Positions 1-5,285 of a stretch of DNA of 6,416 nt are shown one piece after another. The DNA lies in assembly GCA_045132035.1 (NCBI GenBank), contig JBGURM010000094.1, positions 1 through 6,416 on the forward strand, given 5' to 3'. The first letter of the stretch is position 1. Each line of letters begins with the position of its first letter. Source of the DNA: UBA2450 sp045132035. GTDB lineage: Bacteria; Bacillota_I; Bacilli_A; RFN20; CAG-826. The position numbers were made by a program, and so were the translations under genes. Below the pieces are notes generated by a model. It ran no database searches. It had not been told where the DNA came from and saw nothing but the letters and a program-made list of their open reading frames with translations.

Positions 1-125
1 CAGCTTTATTAGTGGGTATGCCACTAGAAGAAGCTTATAAGCGTTTAAATGGTATTCAATGCCGTAACGGAACAAGTTGCCCTGACCAATTAGCGCAAGC
101 GATCAAACAACACTTGAATAAATAA
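1..125 (+). CDS. TSCPD domain-containing protein, C-terminal fragment
   Basis: Only the last 40 residues lie in the window (first full codon at position 3, stop TAA at 123-125). The visible part contains CRNGTSCPDQLAQAI, the signature of the small TSCPD family (TIGR03905-type, usually about 80 residues). The same motif occurs near the C-terminus of adenosylcobalamin-dependent ribonucleotide reductases, where the Cys residues are thought to take part in redox or metal chemistry. The small stand-alone proteins have no firmly established function. The preceding stretch, with GMPLEEAYKRLNGI, fits the usual helix before the motif. The gene is on the same strand as metK, but a likely promoter and a riboswitch lie between them, so shared transcription would be partial at most. 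The identification rests on the motif and is good; the function is unknown. Confidence 0.8.
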   Translation, partial: ALLVGMPLEEAYKRLNGIQCRNGTSCPDQLAQAIKQHLNK

Positions 126-142
126 ATATATTTATATAAGAT
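114..142 (+). promoter_or_regulatory. Candidate promoter of the metK riboswitch transcript
   Basis: TTGAAT (114-119, 4 of 6 matches to the -35 consensus) and TAAGAT (137-142, 4 of 6 to the -10) are separated by 17 nt. A start about 7 nt downstream would fall at ~149, exactly at the first strand of riboswitch helix P1 (150). The -35 box overlaps the end of the preceding gene. The tract is very AT-rich, so other -10 choices (TATAAG at 135, TATATA at 142) are possible. Confidence 0.45.
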
Positions 143-149
143 ATATACG

Positions 150-250
150 CTTATCCAGAACTGTGTAAGAAGGATGTAAAAACACAGTAGCAACTCTCAA
201 AATGAGTAAGTGCTCTTCCTTAGCAAGGACCCAGAACCTTGAACGATAAG
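150..250 (+). ncRNA. SAM-I family (S-box-like) riboswitch aptamer, compact variant
   Basis: This RNA should bind S-adenosylmethionine and shut off metK. It can be folded by eye as a four-way junction. P1 is CTTATC (150-155) with GATAAG (245-250). P2 is ACTGTG (160-165) with CACAGT (183-188). P3 is a short CTCA/TGAG (196-199/203-206) or the alternative ACTC/GAGT. P4 is CAAGG (224-228) with CCTTG (237-241). The conserved AGCAAC (189-194) follows P2, and GTGCT..TCC (210-219) lies between P3 and P4, as in the classic S box. The P2 loop carries AAGGA (170-174), which is complementary to TCCTT (217-221) and matches the family's pseudoknot. P2 lacks the usual internal loop and kink-turn and P3 is tiny, so it may belong to the SAM-I/IV variant group. 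Position before metK strongly supports the ligand. Confidence 0.87.
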
Positions 251-272
251 TTGAGAAGAAAATTAACTTCTC
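248..272 (+). promoter_or_regulatory. Antiterminator element of the metK riboswitch
   Basis: AAGTT (248-252) can pair with AACTT (265-269), and GAGAAG (253-258) with CTTCTC (267-272). Either pairing uses the left arm of the terminator hairpin. AAGTT also takes three bases from the 3' strand of P1 (245-250). When SAM stabilises P1 the antiterminator is weakened and the terminator forms; without SAM it can form and metK is read. This is the standard logic of S-box switches. The pairing is seen in the sequence; the regulatory outcome is inferred. Confidence 0.6.
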
Positions 273-294
273 CCATTTCTGGGGGAAGTTTTTT
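265..294 (+). terminator. Riboswitch-controlled intrinsic terminator
   Basis: A 10-bp stem (265-274 with 281-290, one T-G pair) closes a 6-nt loop and runs into a T-tract at 289-294. It stands between the SAM aptamer and the metK ribosome binding site, the position expected of an S-box expression platform. The stop point lies just before the AGAAGG at 298-303, so terminated transcripts carry no metK coding sequence. Confidence 0.88.
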
Positions 295-310
295 AATAGA
301 AGGTATCAGC

Positions 311-1477
311 ATGAAAGAAAAGATTTTATTCACATCAGAATCAGTAAGTGAAGGTCATCCAGACAAAGTCTGCGACCAAATTAGTGACGCAGTTCTAGAT
401 GCGTGTTTAAAAGTAGATGAAAACGCGCACGTCGCATGTGAATGTTTTGCGACAACAAACTTCATCCTCGTTGGTGGAGAAATTACTTGTAAAGAACCAA
501 TCAATGTTAAAAGAATTGTTAAGAAAGTTCTTAAAAAGATTGGCTATGATAAACCAGAATATGGCTGCGATTATCATAAGATTAAAATCATTGATAAGAT
601 TCAACAACAATCAAGTGATATTAATATGGGTGTAAGTCAAACTAAGCCAGAAGATTTAGGAGCAGGTGACCAAGGAATGATGTTTGGTTATGCGACTAAC
701 GAAACAGAAGGATATATGCCACTCCCTATCGTTTTTGCTCATAAATTAGTAAGAGAAGCAAGCGATCAAAGAAGAAAAGGAATCTTCAAAGGCGCTAGAC
801 CAGATATGAAGTCACAAGTGACTATCGATTACACTGATCCAAAACATTTAAGAATTGATAATATCTTAATGTCTATTCAACATGATCCAGATGTCAACCT
901 TGATGAATTTAGAAAATATATTCACGATGAAATCATGGTGAAAGTCGCAAGAAGTTTTGGATTTAATGAAGATTTTGATTATTTAATCAATCCAACTGGA
1001 AGATTTGTTATTGGCGGACCTGCTGGTGACACTGGTTTAACTGGTAGAAAGATTATTGTTGATACTTATGGTGGTAGCGCTCATCATGGAGGTGGAGCAT
1101 TCTCTGGCAAAGACCCTTCTAAAGTTGATAGAAGTGGTGCTTATATGGCAAGATACATCGCTAAAAACCTTGTCGCTGCTGGAGTTGCTGATCGACTTGA
1201 AGTCCAATTAGCGTACGCGATTGGAGTTAATCGTCCGTTAAGTATTGGAGTCAAAACATTTAAAACTGCTAAATATAGTGATGATGTTATTCTAGAAATC
1301 ATTGATAAAGTGTTTGATTGTAGACCTGGAATGATTATCAAAAACTTCTCACTTAAAAAACCAACTTTCAAATATCAAGAGATTTCAAACTATGGTCATT
1401 TTGGTAGACCAGATGTCAAATTACCTTGGGAGAAACTTGATAAAGTAAAAGAAATTAAAGCTTTATTAAATAAATAG
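311..1477 (+). CDS. metK: S-adenosylmethionine synthetase (methionine adenosyltransferase)
   Basis: MetK makes S-adenosylmethionine from methionine and ATP, releasing phosphate and pyrophosphate; the cytoplasmic enzyme normally works as a tetramer. The 388-residue product is full length for the bacterial family (about 380-400). Hallmarks in order: SESVSEGHPDKVCDQ (9-23, with the catalytic-site His16 and Asp18), GAGDQGMMFGYA (117-128), GGPAGDTGLTGRK (235-247), and the glycine-rich GGGAFSGKDPSKVDRS (260-275) that forms the phosphate/metal loop. The ATG at 311 is chosen because AGAAGG (298-303) sits 7 nt upstream and because the protein then begins like other MetKs. An in-frame TTG at 239 would place the start inside riboswitch helix P4. 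The gene forms a single-gene unit between the riboswitch and a terminator at 1484. Identification is secure. Confidence 0.98.
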   Translation: MKEKILFTSESVSEGHPDKVCDQISDAVLDACLKVDENAHVACECFATTNFILVGGEITCKEPINVKRIVKKVLKKIGYDKPEYGCDYHKIKIIDKIQQQSSDINMGVSQTKPEDLGAGDQGMMFGYATNETEGYMPLPIVFAHKLVREASDQRRKGIFKGARPDMKSQVTIDYTDPKHLRIDNILMSIQHDPDVNLDEFRKYIHDEIMVKVARSFGFNEDFDYLINPTGRFVIGGPAGDTGLTGRKIIVDTYGGSAHHGGGAFSGKDPSKVDRSGAYMARYIAKNLVAAGVADRLEVQLAYAIGVNRPLSIGVKTFKTAKYSDDVILEIIDKVFDCRPGMIIKNFSLKKPTFKYQEISNYGHFGRPDVKLPWEKLDKVKEIKALLNK

Positions 1478-1483
1478 GAAAGT

Positions 1484-1510
1484 AGTGCTTCGTTATTGGA
1501 GCACTTTTTT
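1484..1510 (+). terminator. Intrinsic terminator of metK
   Basis: AGTGCTTC (1484-1491) pairs with GGAGCACT (1498-1505), 8 bp including one T-G pair, around a 6-nt loop, and runs into six T residues (1505-1510). It starts 6 nt after the metK stop codon. Confidence 0.88.
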
Positions 1511-1570
1511 CTTAGTAAATATAGGAACACCGACAAGCGTTGTTAAAATGGATATTTTTTATAAAAAAAC

Positions 1571-1601
1571 TTACTAAATCACTTATTATATGGATTATAA
1601 T
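1571..1601 (+). promoter_or_regulatory. Candidate promoter of hpf
   Basis: A perfect TATAAT lies at 1596-1601, giving a predicted start near 1608 and a ~40-nt leader before hpf. The -35 is poor: TTACTA (1571-1576) at 19 nt is the best I see. Just upstream is the palindromic A/T tract TTTTTTATAAAAAA (1555-1568), which could help RNA polymerase binding or bend DNA. I see no SigB-type promoter, although hpf is a general-stress gene in Bacillus. Confidence 0.5.
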
Positions 1602-1647
1602 TAAAGTGTGATCCTATTTCAGGAAAATGGAAAGGAGCCTATATATC

Positions 1648-2199
1648 ATGAAATACAAAATCATCGGAAAGAACATCGAAGTGACCGAGGGCATTTCGAA
1701 CGCTCTTCAAAACAAGCTCGCGAAGCTCGACAAGTTTTTCTTGATTAAAGAAGACGTTGAGTGCCGCTGCGTCGTCAGTGCACATAAAGGTGCACAAAAG
1801 GTTGAAGTTACAATCTTCCTCCCACAAATGCCACTTAGAGCAGAAGTGGAAAATGAAGACTTGTACGCCGCCATTGATTTAGCGCTTGATAAGTTAGAAG
1901 ATCAAATGCGTAGAATCAAAACCAGAATGGATCGTAGCAATAACAAACTTTCCTTAGGAAAAGCTATTGACTTTGATCAAATTGAAGAAATTGAAAGAGA
2001 AGAAGAGAGTGATGTAATCGTTAGGACAAAATCCTACTATTTACAACCAATGAGTATTGAAGAAGCAATTACTCGTATGGAAGCATTAGGACACCCATTC
2101 TTCATGTACTTAGATGAAGAGGATGATAGAATTTCTACCGTCTACATTCGTAATGATGGTGGATACGGAGTCATCCAAGCGGAGAATCCAATTAAATAG
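1648..2199 (+). CDS. hpf: Long-form ribosome hibernation-promoting factor
   Basis: Long HPF binds the decoding centre of the 30S subunit when growth slows and pairs two 70S ribosomes into inactive 100S dimers. The 183-residue product has the family's two domains. The first is an N-terminal HPF/RaiA domain (about 1-100; MKYKIIGKNIEVTEGI start, LYAAIDLALDKLEDQMRR helix at 72-89). After an acidic linker (about 105-122) comes the dimerisation domain (about 125-183; KSYYLQPMSIEEAITRMEALGHPFFMY, then YIRNDGGYGVIQ). The ATG at 1648 is preferred to the in-frame one at 1627 because AAAGGAG (1631-1637) is 10 nt before it and the family starts here. The first ~45 codons are markedly richer in G/C at third positions than the rest of the gene. 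It is a one-gene unit with its own promoter-like box and terminator. Identification is secure. Confidence 0.96.
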   Translation: MKYKIIGKNIEVTEGISNALQNKLAKLDKFFLIKEDVECRCVVSAHKGAQKVEVTIFLPQMPLRAEVENEDLYAAIDLALDKLEDQMRRIKTRMDRSNNKLSLGKAIDFDQIEEIEREEESDVIVRTKSYYLQPMSIEEAITRMEALGHPFFMYLDEEDDRISTVYIRNDGGYGVIQAENPIK

Positions 2200-2224
2200 C
2201 TTAAATTCTTTGAATCCAACATAT

Positions 2225-2252
2225 AAGGCACCACTAAAAATGGTGCTTTTCT
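2225..2252 (+). terminator. Intrinsic terminator of hpf
   Basis: GCACCA (2228-2233) pairs with TGGTGC (2241-2246) around a 7-nt A-rich loop. The stem can be extended by A-T and G-T pairs to 2225/2249. It ends in TTTTCTT and starts about 25 nt after the hpf stop. Confidence 0.82.
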
Positions 2253-2301
2253 TGTAGGAAGTCGCTTATTTTCGTTTTGAATTAATAAAAAAATAAAATT
2301 T

Positions 2302-2331
2302 TTATGATTAATTCTCATACTCGTGTATAAT
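2302..2331 (+). promoter_or_regulatory. Candidate promoter of the uncharacterised two-gene operon
   Basis: A perfect TATAAT at 2326-2331 has TTATGA (2302-2307) 18 nt upstream as a weak -35. An A/T-only tract (about 2281-2305) overlaps it and extends upstream like an UP element. The predicted start is near 2338, leaving a leader of ~75 nt. Confidence 0.5.
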
Positions 2332-2337
2332 AGATTA

Positions 2338-2405
2338 GGCCCGTATTAAGAAAGTTTACTATCCGTGTGCGAAGTAAAACTTCCCTAAAATGTATTGAAG
2401 GAGGG
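2338..2405 (+). promoter_or_regulatory. Structured leader of the uncharacterised operon
   Basis: AAGTTTACT (2352-2360) can pair with AGTAAAACTT (2373-2382, one bulged A), making a ~9-bp hairpin. A competing small hairpin is GAAGT (2371-2375) with ACTTC (2379-2383). CTTCC (2380-2384) is also complementary, with one T-G pair, to GGAGG (2400-2404) in the ribosome binding site, and GCCC (2339-2342) to GGGC (2403-2406). These pairings exclude one another in part, as expected of a translational switch. I do not recognise a known riboswitch or protein-binding leader. There is no T-tract, so this is not a terminator. Confidence 0.35.
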
Positions 2406-2412
2406 CAAAATA

Positions 2413-3252
2413 ATGAAAAATATTAATCAATACAATTTCGACATTATTCACGTAGCGACACACTTAAGAGACACTCTTGATTATGTTTTACCACGCGAAC
2501 ATGATGTAAAAGTTTTTGAACAAAGAAAAGCTGTTCTCACAAAAGGTTTAGAAGTTGAAACACCTCTTGGTAAATTCTTAGAAGCCAACAAAGATAAATT
2601 CGTTGATTTCTTAGCGAAATATAAAGAAATGCTCGAAGAATTATATGGTGACAATTCAACTATTATCGTTAAAACCGCTGATGGAAAATTAAGAATTGAT
2701 CATTCTCAACATTTAAGAATTTATGACTATGTCATTAACTTAATGGAACCACTTAGAGACATTATCTATTTCCATGTTAATCTTGCAAGAAATCAACACG
2801 AACAAGAAGATTCAATTGAAAAATTAATGCCAGTTGATGATCGTCATTATCGTTTATTTGTCTTCTTGCTTGTTATGCAAGACTTCCAAAAATCATTCTT
2901 TGAATTCCAAAAGATTATGGGAGAATCTCAAGGCAAACCAACTCCACAAAGTAACTTTATCGTTCAAAACGAATTATCTAAATACGCTGAATTATTAAGA
3001 AAAGTTCGTCAACACAATCACTGCATTGATAACGAAACTCTTGATGCACTTGATAAATGCTTACAAGTCGTTGAAATGTCAGAAGGTAGAAGAGAACGTA
3101 GAGATAACAAGATGTTCCCAGATTTATTCAAGGAAGCACTTGATGGCGTTAACTCTTTAATTCAAAAGAGTGGACCAGCATGGCAAGAATTATTCAACAA
3201 AGCATTACAAGAAATGCTTGCGGATATTCGTAAGGCTCAAGGACAAGCCTAA
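2413..3252 (+). CDS. Uncharacterised soluble helical protein, His-rich
   Basis: I do not recognise this 279-residue protein. It has no signal peptide or membrane helix, looks almost entirely alpha-helical with many charged residues, and is probably cytoplasmic. A short beta-like stretch (TIIVKTADGKLRI, 83-95) breaks the helices. It has ten His, about 3.6%, some in spaced pairs (H13/H17, H97/H100, H201/H203), plus H121, H129 and H145. That could suit metal binding, but no known metal motif such as a haemerythrin pattern is complete. A basic patch, EGRRERRDNK, lies at 224-233. The ATG at 2413 is chosen because a strong AAGGAGG (2398-2404) sits 8 nt upstream. Codon use is A/T-ending like its neighbours, so there is no sign of transfer. 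It is the first gene of an operon with the membrane protein 35 nt downstream. Confidence 0.85.
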   Translation: MKNINQYNFDIIHVATHLRDTLDYVLPREHDVKVFEQRKAVLTKGLEVETPLGKFLEANKDKFVDFLAKYKEMLEELYGDNSTIIVKTADGKLRIDHSQHLRIYDYVINLMEPLRDIIYFHVNLARNQHEQEDSIEKLMPVDDRHYRLFVFLLVMQDFQKSFFEFQKIMGESQGKPTPQSNFIVQNELSKYAELLRKVRQHNHCIDNETLDALDKCLQVVEMSEGRRERRDNKMFPDLFKEALDGVNSLIQKSGPAWQELFNKALQEMLADIRKAQGQA

Positions 3253-3287
3253 TTCACAAGCATTTAATTATTTAGCAGGTAGAAAAT

Positions 3288-3635
3288 ATGAAGAAAAAAT
3301 TACCATTATCAATTTTTGAAATCGTTGCATACTCAATCCTTTGCTTATTAGCTCTTTGGGGATTAGTGTATATCGCTCTTGGTTTTAGCTGTGATTTCAT
3401 CTCAGTTAAGAGTGATTTATATGTTGCTAATGCAAACTTTGGAACACTTGGTTTCTTATATCAAGGTCTTATCATCCTTGCTGTTATCGCAGTTGTTGCT
3501 GTTATTGTCTTATTAATTCACGCTAAAACAAGTGATCGTGAATACGAAAAGAATCAACGTAGAGCAGCGCGTTTAGCAAAAGAAACTCCAACTGTTGTCG
3601 ATGTTGAAGTAACAAATACTGAAACTGCTGAATAA
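3288..3635 (+). CDS. Small uncharacterised two-helix membrane protein
   Basis: This 115-residue protein begins with MKKK, then has hydrophobic helices at about 10-32 and 57-78. An outside loop of ~24 residues (33-56, with one Cys at 35) joins them. A charged tail follows (79-115: Arg/Lys-rich 83-98, then Thr/Val/Glu-rich to the end). By the positive-inside rule both ends face the cytoplasm. No catalytic or transport motif is visible and I cannot name a family. It is preceded only by a weak AGG (3277-3279), 8 nt before ATG, and lies 35 nt after the previous gene with no terminator between, so it is probably co-transcribed and may anchor or partner that protein (inference). It ends in tandem stops TAATAA just before a strong terminator. 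Confidence 0.82.
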   Translation: MKKKLPLSIFEIVAYSILCLLALWGLVYIALGFSCDFISVKSDLYVANANFGTLGFLYQGLIILAVIAVVAVIVLLIHAKTSDREYEKNQRRAARLAKETPTVVDVEVTNTETAE

Positions 3636-3652
3636 TAATTAATTTATTAATT

Positions 3653-3684
3653 AAAAAAGAAGAACTGACCGGTTCTTCTTTTTT
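3653..3684. terminator. Perfect bidirectional intrinsic terminator
   Basis: The arms 3653-3665 and 3672-3684 are perfectly complementary over 13 bp around a 6-nt loop (TGACCG). Each arm carries a run of six A or T, so on either strand the hairpin ends in a T-tract. It lies between the stop of the + strand operon (3635) and the stop of the - strand operon (3690) and can end both convergent transcripts. Confidence 0.93.
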
Positions 3685-3689
3685 CTATC

Positions 3690-4793
3690 TTAGTCTGAGA
3701 AATCTTTGTCGATAACAACGTAATAATTGAATTCTGGATGTTTTGTTTTGAGCTTATCAATTAAATCATCTCTTAACTTTTCTGGATTCTTTTCATCGAA
3801 ATCGATGAGAATATCGAATGATATTGTTTTTAATTCTTCATCAACATAGAATCCGTGAACCTGTTTGATATTAGGAGTATCTTGAACAATTTCGTGTAAG
3901 TCTTTTCTAATTTCTTTAATCTGCGGATTACTTGTATTTGAAGCATATATTCCTACAGTTAAGATGACTCCAAATTTCATATATATCTCCTGAGATATCT
4001 TTCTAGTTAAAGGATGAATCTCTTTAGCAGTTAAATCATCTTTAACTTCGATATGGATTGAACCAATTGCTCTATTAGGACCATAGTTATTTAAAATCAA
4101 ATCATAGGAGCCAATAACTTCTGGGAATGAGTTAACAGTTTGCTTGATTGCTAAAGCAACTTCATTACTTGTTCTTTCTCCAATGATATTACTAACAGCG
4201 CCTGAAATAACTTCGATGCCGCTTTTAATAATGAATAAACCGATAACAATACCAAGATATCCTTCAATAAAGACTCCGGTATATCTTGCGACAATCGCTC
4301 CAATTAAAGTTGCGGTTGATAGTAATGAATCGAATAAAGCATCGATTCCACTTCCTTTAAGAGCGTCACTATTAACGTCCTTAGCAACTTTACGATAATA
4401 TAATCCAATTGCAATTTTTACTAAAATAGCAATCGAAATAACGATTAAACTGATATCAGTGTATTCCGCTTTTTGGCCGGCAATTAATGAATTAATTGAT
4501 TCATAAATCGCACTTCCACCGGCAACTAAAATAATGACCGCAATGATAAAGGAAGTGATATATTCAATTCTTCCATGACCATATGGATGTTTTTTATCTG
4601 GTTTCTTTGTTGCTAATTTAGTACCAATAATAGTGATGATACTACTAAGAGCGTCGCTTAAGTTATTGACGGCGTCTAAAATAACTGAAACAGATCCAGC
4701 AAGAAAACCAATAAATGCCTTAGCGGCCACAAGTAAGACATTGGTAATTACACCAATAATACTTGTTTGAATTATCTTTCTTTCTCTATTCAT
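3690..4793 (-). CDS. Cation diffusion facilitator (CDF) transporter, probably Mn(II) efflux
   Basis: CDF proteins are dimeric inner-membrane antiporters that export divalent metals in exchange for protons. The 367-residue product has six predicted helices in its first ~195 residues and the family's cytoplasmic KKHPYGHGRIEY loop (67-78). The transport site pairs N43/D47 in helix 2 (DAVNNLSD) with D151/D155 in helix 5 (DALFDS). This Asn-Asp/Asp-Asp set resembles Mn(II) exporters such as MntE and lacks the His of zinc exporters, so Mn(II), or perhaps Fe(II), is the best guess. After the usual regulatory domain (about 205-290) a second, similar alpha/beta domain follows (about 292-367), making the protein longer than the ~300-residue classical members. 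Its ATG overlaps the peroxidase stop codon (ATGA), so translation is probably coupled. Family assignment is secure; the metal is inferred. Confidence 0.93.
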   Translation of the reverse strand: MNRERKIIQTSIIGVITNVLLVAAKAFIGFLAGSVSVILDAVNNLSDALSSIITIIGTKLATKKPDKKHPYGHGRIEYITSFIIAVIILVAGGSAIYESINSLIAGQKAEYTDISLIVISIAILVKIAIGLYYRKVAKDVNSDALKGSGIDALFDSLLSTATLIGAIVARYTGVFIEGYLGIVIGLFIIKSGIEVISGAVSNIIGERTSNEVALAIKQTVNSFPEVIGSYDLILNNYGPNRAIGSIHIEVKDDLTAKEIHPLTRKISQEIYMKFGVILTVGIYASNTSNPQIKEIRKDLHEIVQDTPNIKQVHGFYVDEELKTISFDILIDFDEKNPEKLRDDLIDKLKTKHPEFNYYVVIDKDFSD

Positions 4794-5269
4794 TTTGCTA
4801 ATTCTTCTTGGATTCTACTATCAAAATTTTCTGGTTTATCAGTTGGTTCGAATCTTGCAACAACTTCACCGTTTTTATTAATTAAGAATTTTGTGAAATT
4901 CCATTTAACAGCCTTATATTTATTTTTCTCATTTTGAGAACAAAGATATGTGAATAGTGGTTCAGCGTTTTTACCTTTGACCTCGATTTTCTTAAATCTT
5001 GGGAATTGAGTGTTGAATCTTAATGAACAGAAATTATTAATTTCTTCATCTGTACCTGGCGCTTGACGGAAGAATTGGTTGCATGGGAAATCAAGAATTT
5101 CAAATCCTTGATCACGGTACTTTTCATATAATTCTTCTAAGCCTTTATATTGTGGAGTGAATCCGCATCCAGTTGCGGTATTGACGATTAAAAGAACTTT
5201 TCCTTTATATTCACTTAAAGAAACTTCTTCTCCTTTTTGATTTTTGACTTTGAAATCGTAAACTGACAT
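4790..5269 (-). CDS. gpx: Glutathione peroxidase family thiol peroxidase (Cys type)
   Basis: This family reduces hydrogen peroxide and organic or lipid hydroperoxides; bacterial Cys-type members generally use thioredoxin rather than glutathione. The 159 residues are full length. The peroxidatic cysteine is C35 in NTATGCGFTPQY, in place of selenocysteine. FPCNQF (61-66), Q69 and WNFTKF (123-128, with W123 and N124) supply the rest of the catalytic tetrad. C81 in FCSLRFNTQFP is at the position of the resolving cysteine. There is no signal peptide, so it is cytoplasmic. The start is set by AGGAGGA (complement of 5278-5284) 8 nt before ATG. It is the middle gene of the - strand operon, 16 nt after ldhA and overlapping the CDF gene by ATGA. 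The TGA in that overlap acts as a stop. Confidence 0.95.
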   Translation of the reverse strand: MSVYDFKVKNQKGEEVSLSEYKGKVLLIVNTATGCGFTPQYKGLEELYEKYRDQGFEILDFPCNQFFRQAPGTDEEINNFCSLRFNTQFPRFKKIEVKGKNAEPLFTYLCSQNEKNKYKAVKWNFTKFLINKNGEVVARFEPTDKPENFDSRIQEELAK

Positions 5270-5285
5270 TTTTGCTATCCTCCTA

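Noticed and set aside
239..310. In-frame TTG start giving metK a 24-residue N-terminal extension
   Set aside because: The extension would be encoded by riboswitch P4, P1 and the terminator, has no ribosome binding site, and is absent from known MetK proteins. ATG at 311 has AGAAGG at the right distance.
407..635. Open frames overlapping metK on both strands (also at 1141-1371, 1639-1827, 4144-4398 and 5638-5934)
   Set aside because: They lie wholly inside confidently identified genes, lack ribosome binding sites and family features, and read as shadow frames.
1511..1579. Related sequences CTTAGTAAAT and CTTACTAAAT, and a 7-bp inverted repeat TTAGTAA/TTACTAA, flanking the hpf upstream region
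   Set aside because: The repeats are short, in very AT-rich DNA, with a 52-nt gap, so chance is a sufficient explanation.
1627..1647. Earlier ATG for hpf adding seven residues
   Set aside because: It would place the strong AAAGGAG inside the coding region. ATG at 1648 is 10 nt after that site and matches the family's first residues.
2395..2412. TTG start six codons upstream of the uncharacterised helical protein
   Set aside because: The ribosome binding site AAGGAGG would be inside the gene. ATG at 2413 is ideally spaced from it.
2413..3252. Haemerythrin-like or di-iron protein
   Set aside because: His residues are plentiful, but the ordered H...HxxxE...HxxxH pattern of such proteins is not present, so no metal function is assigned.
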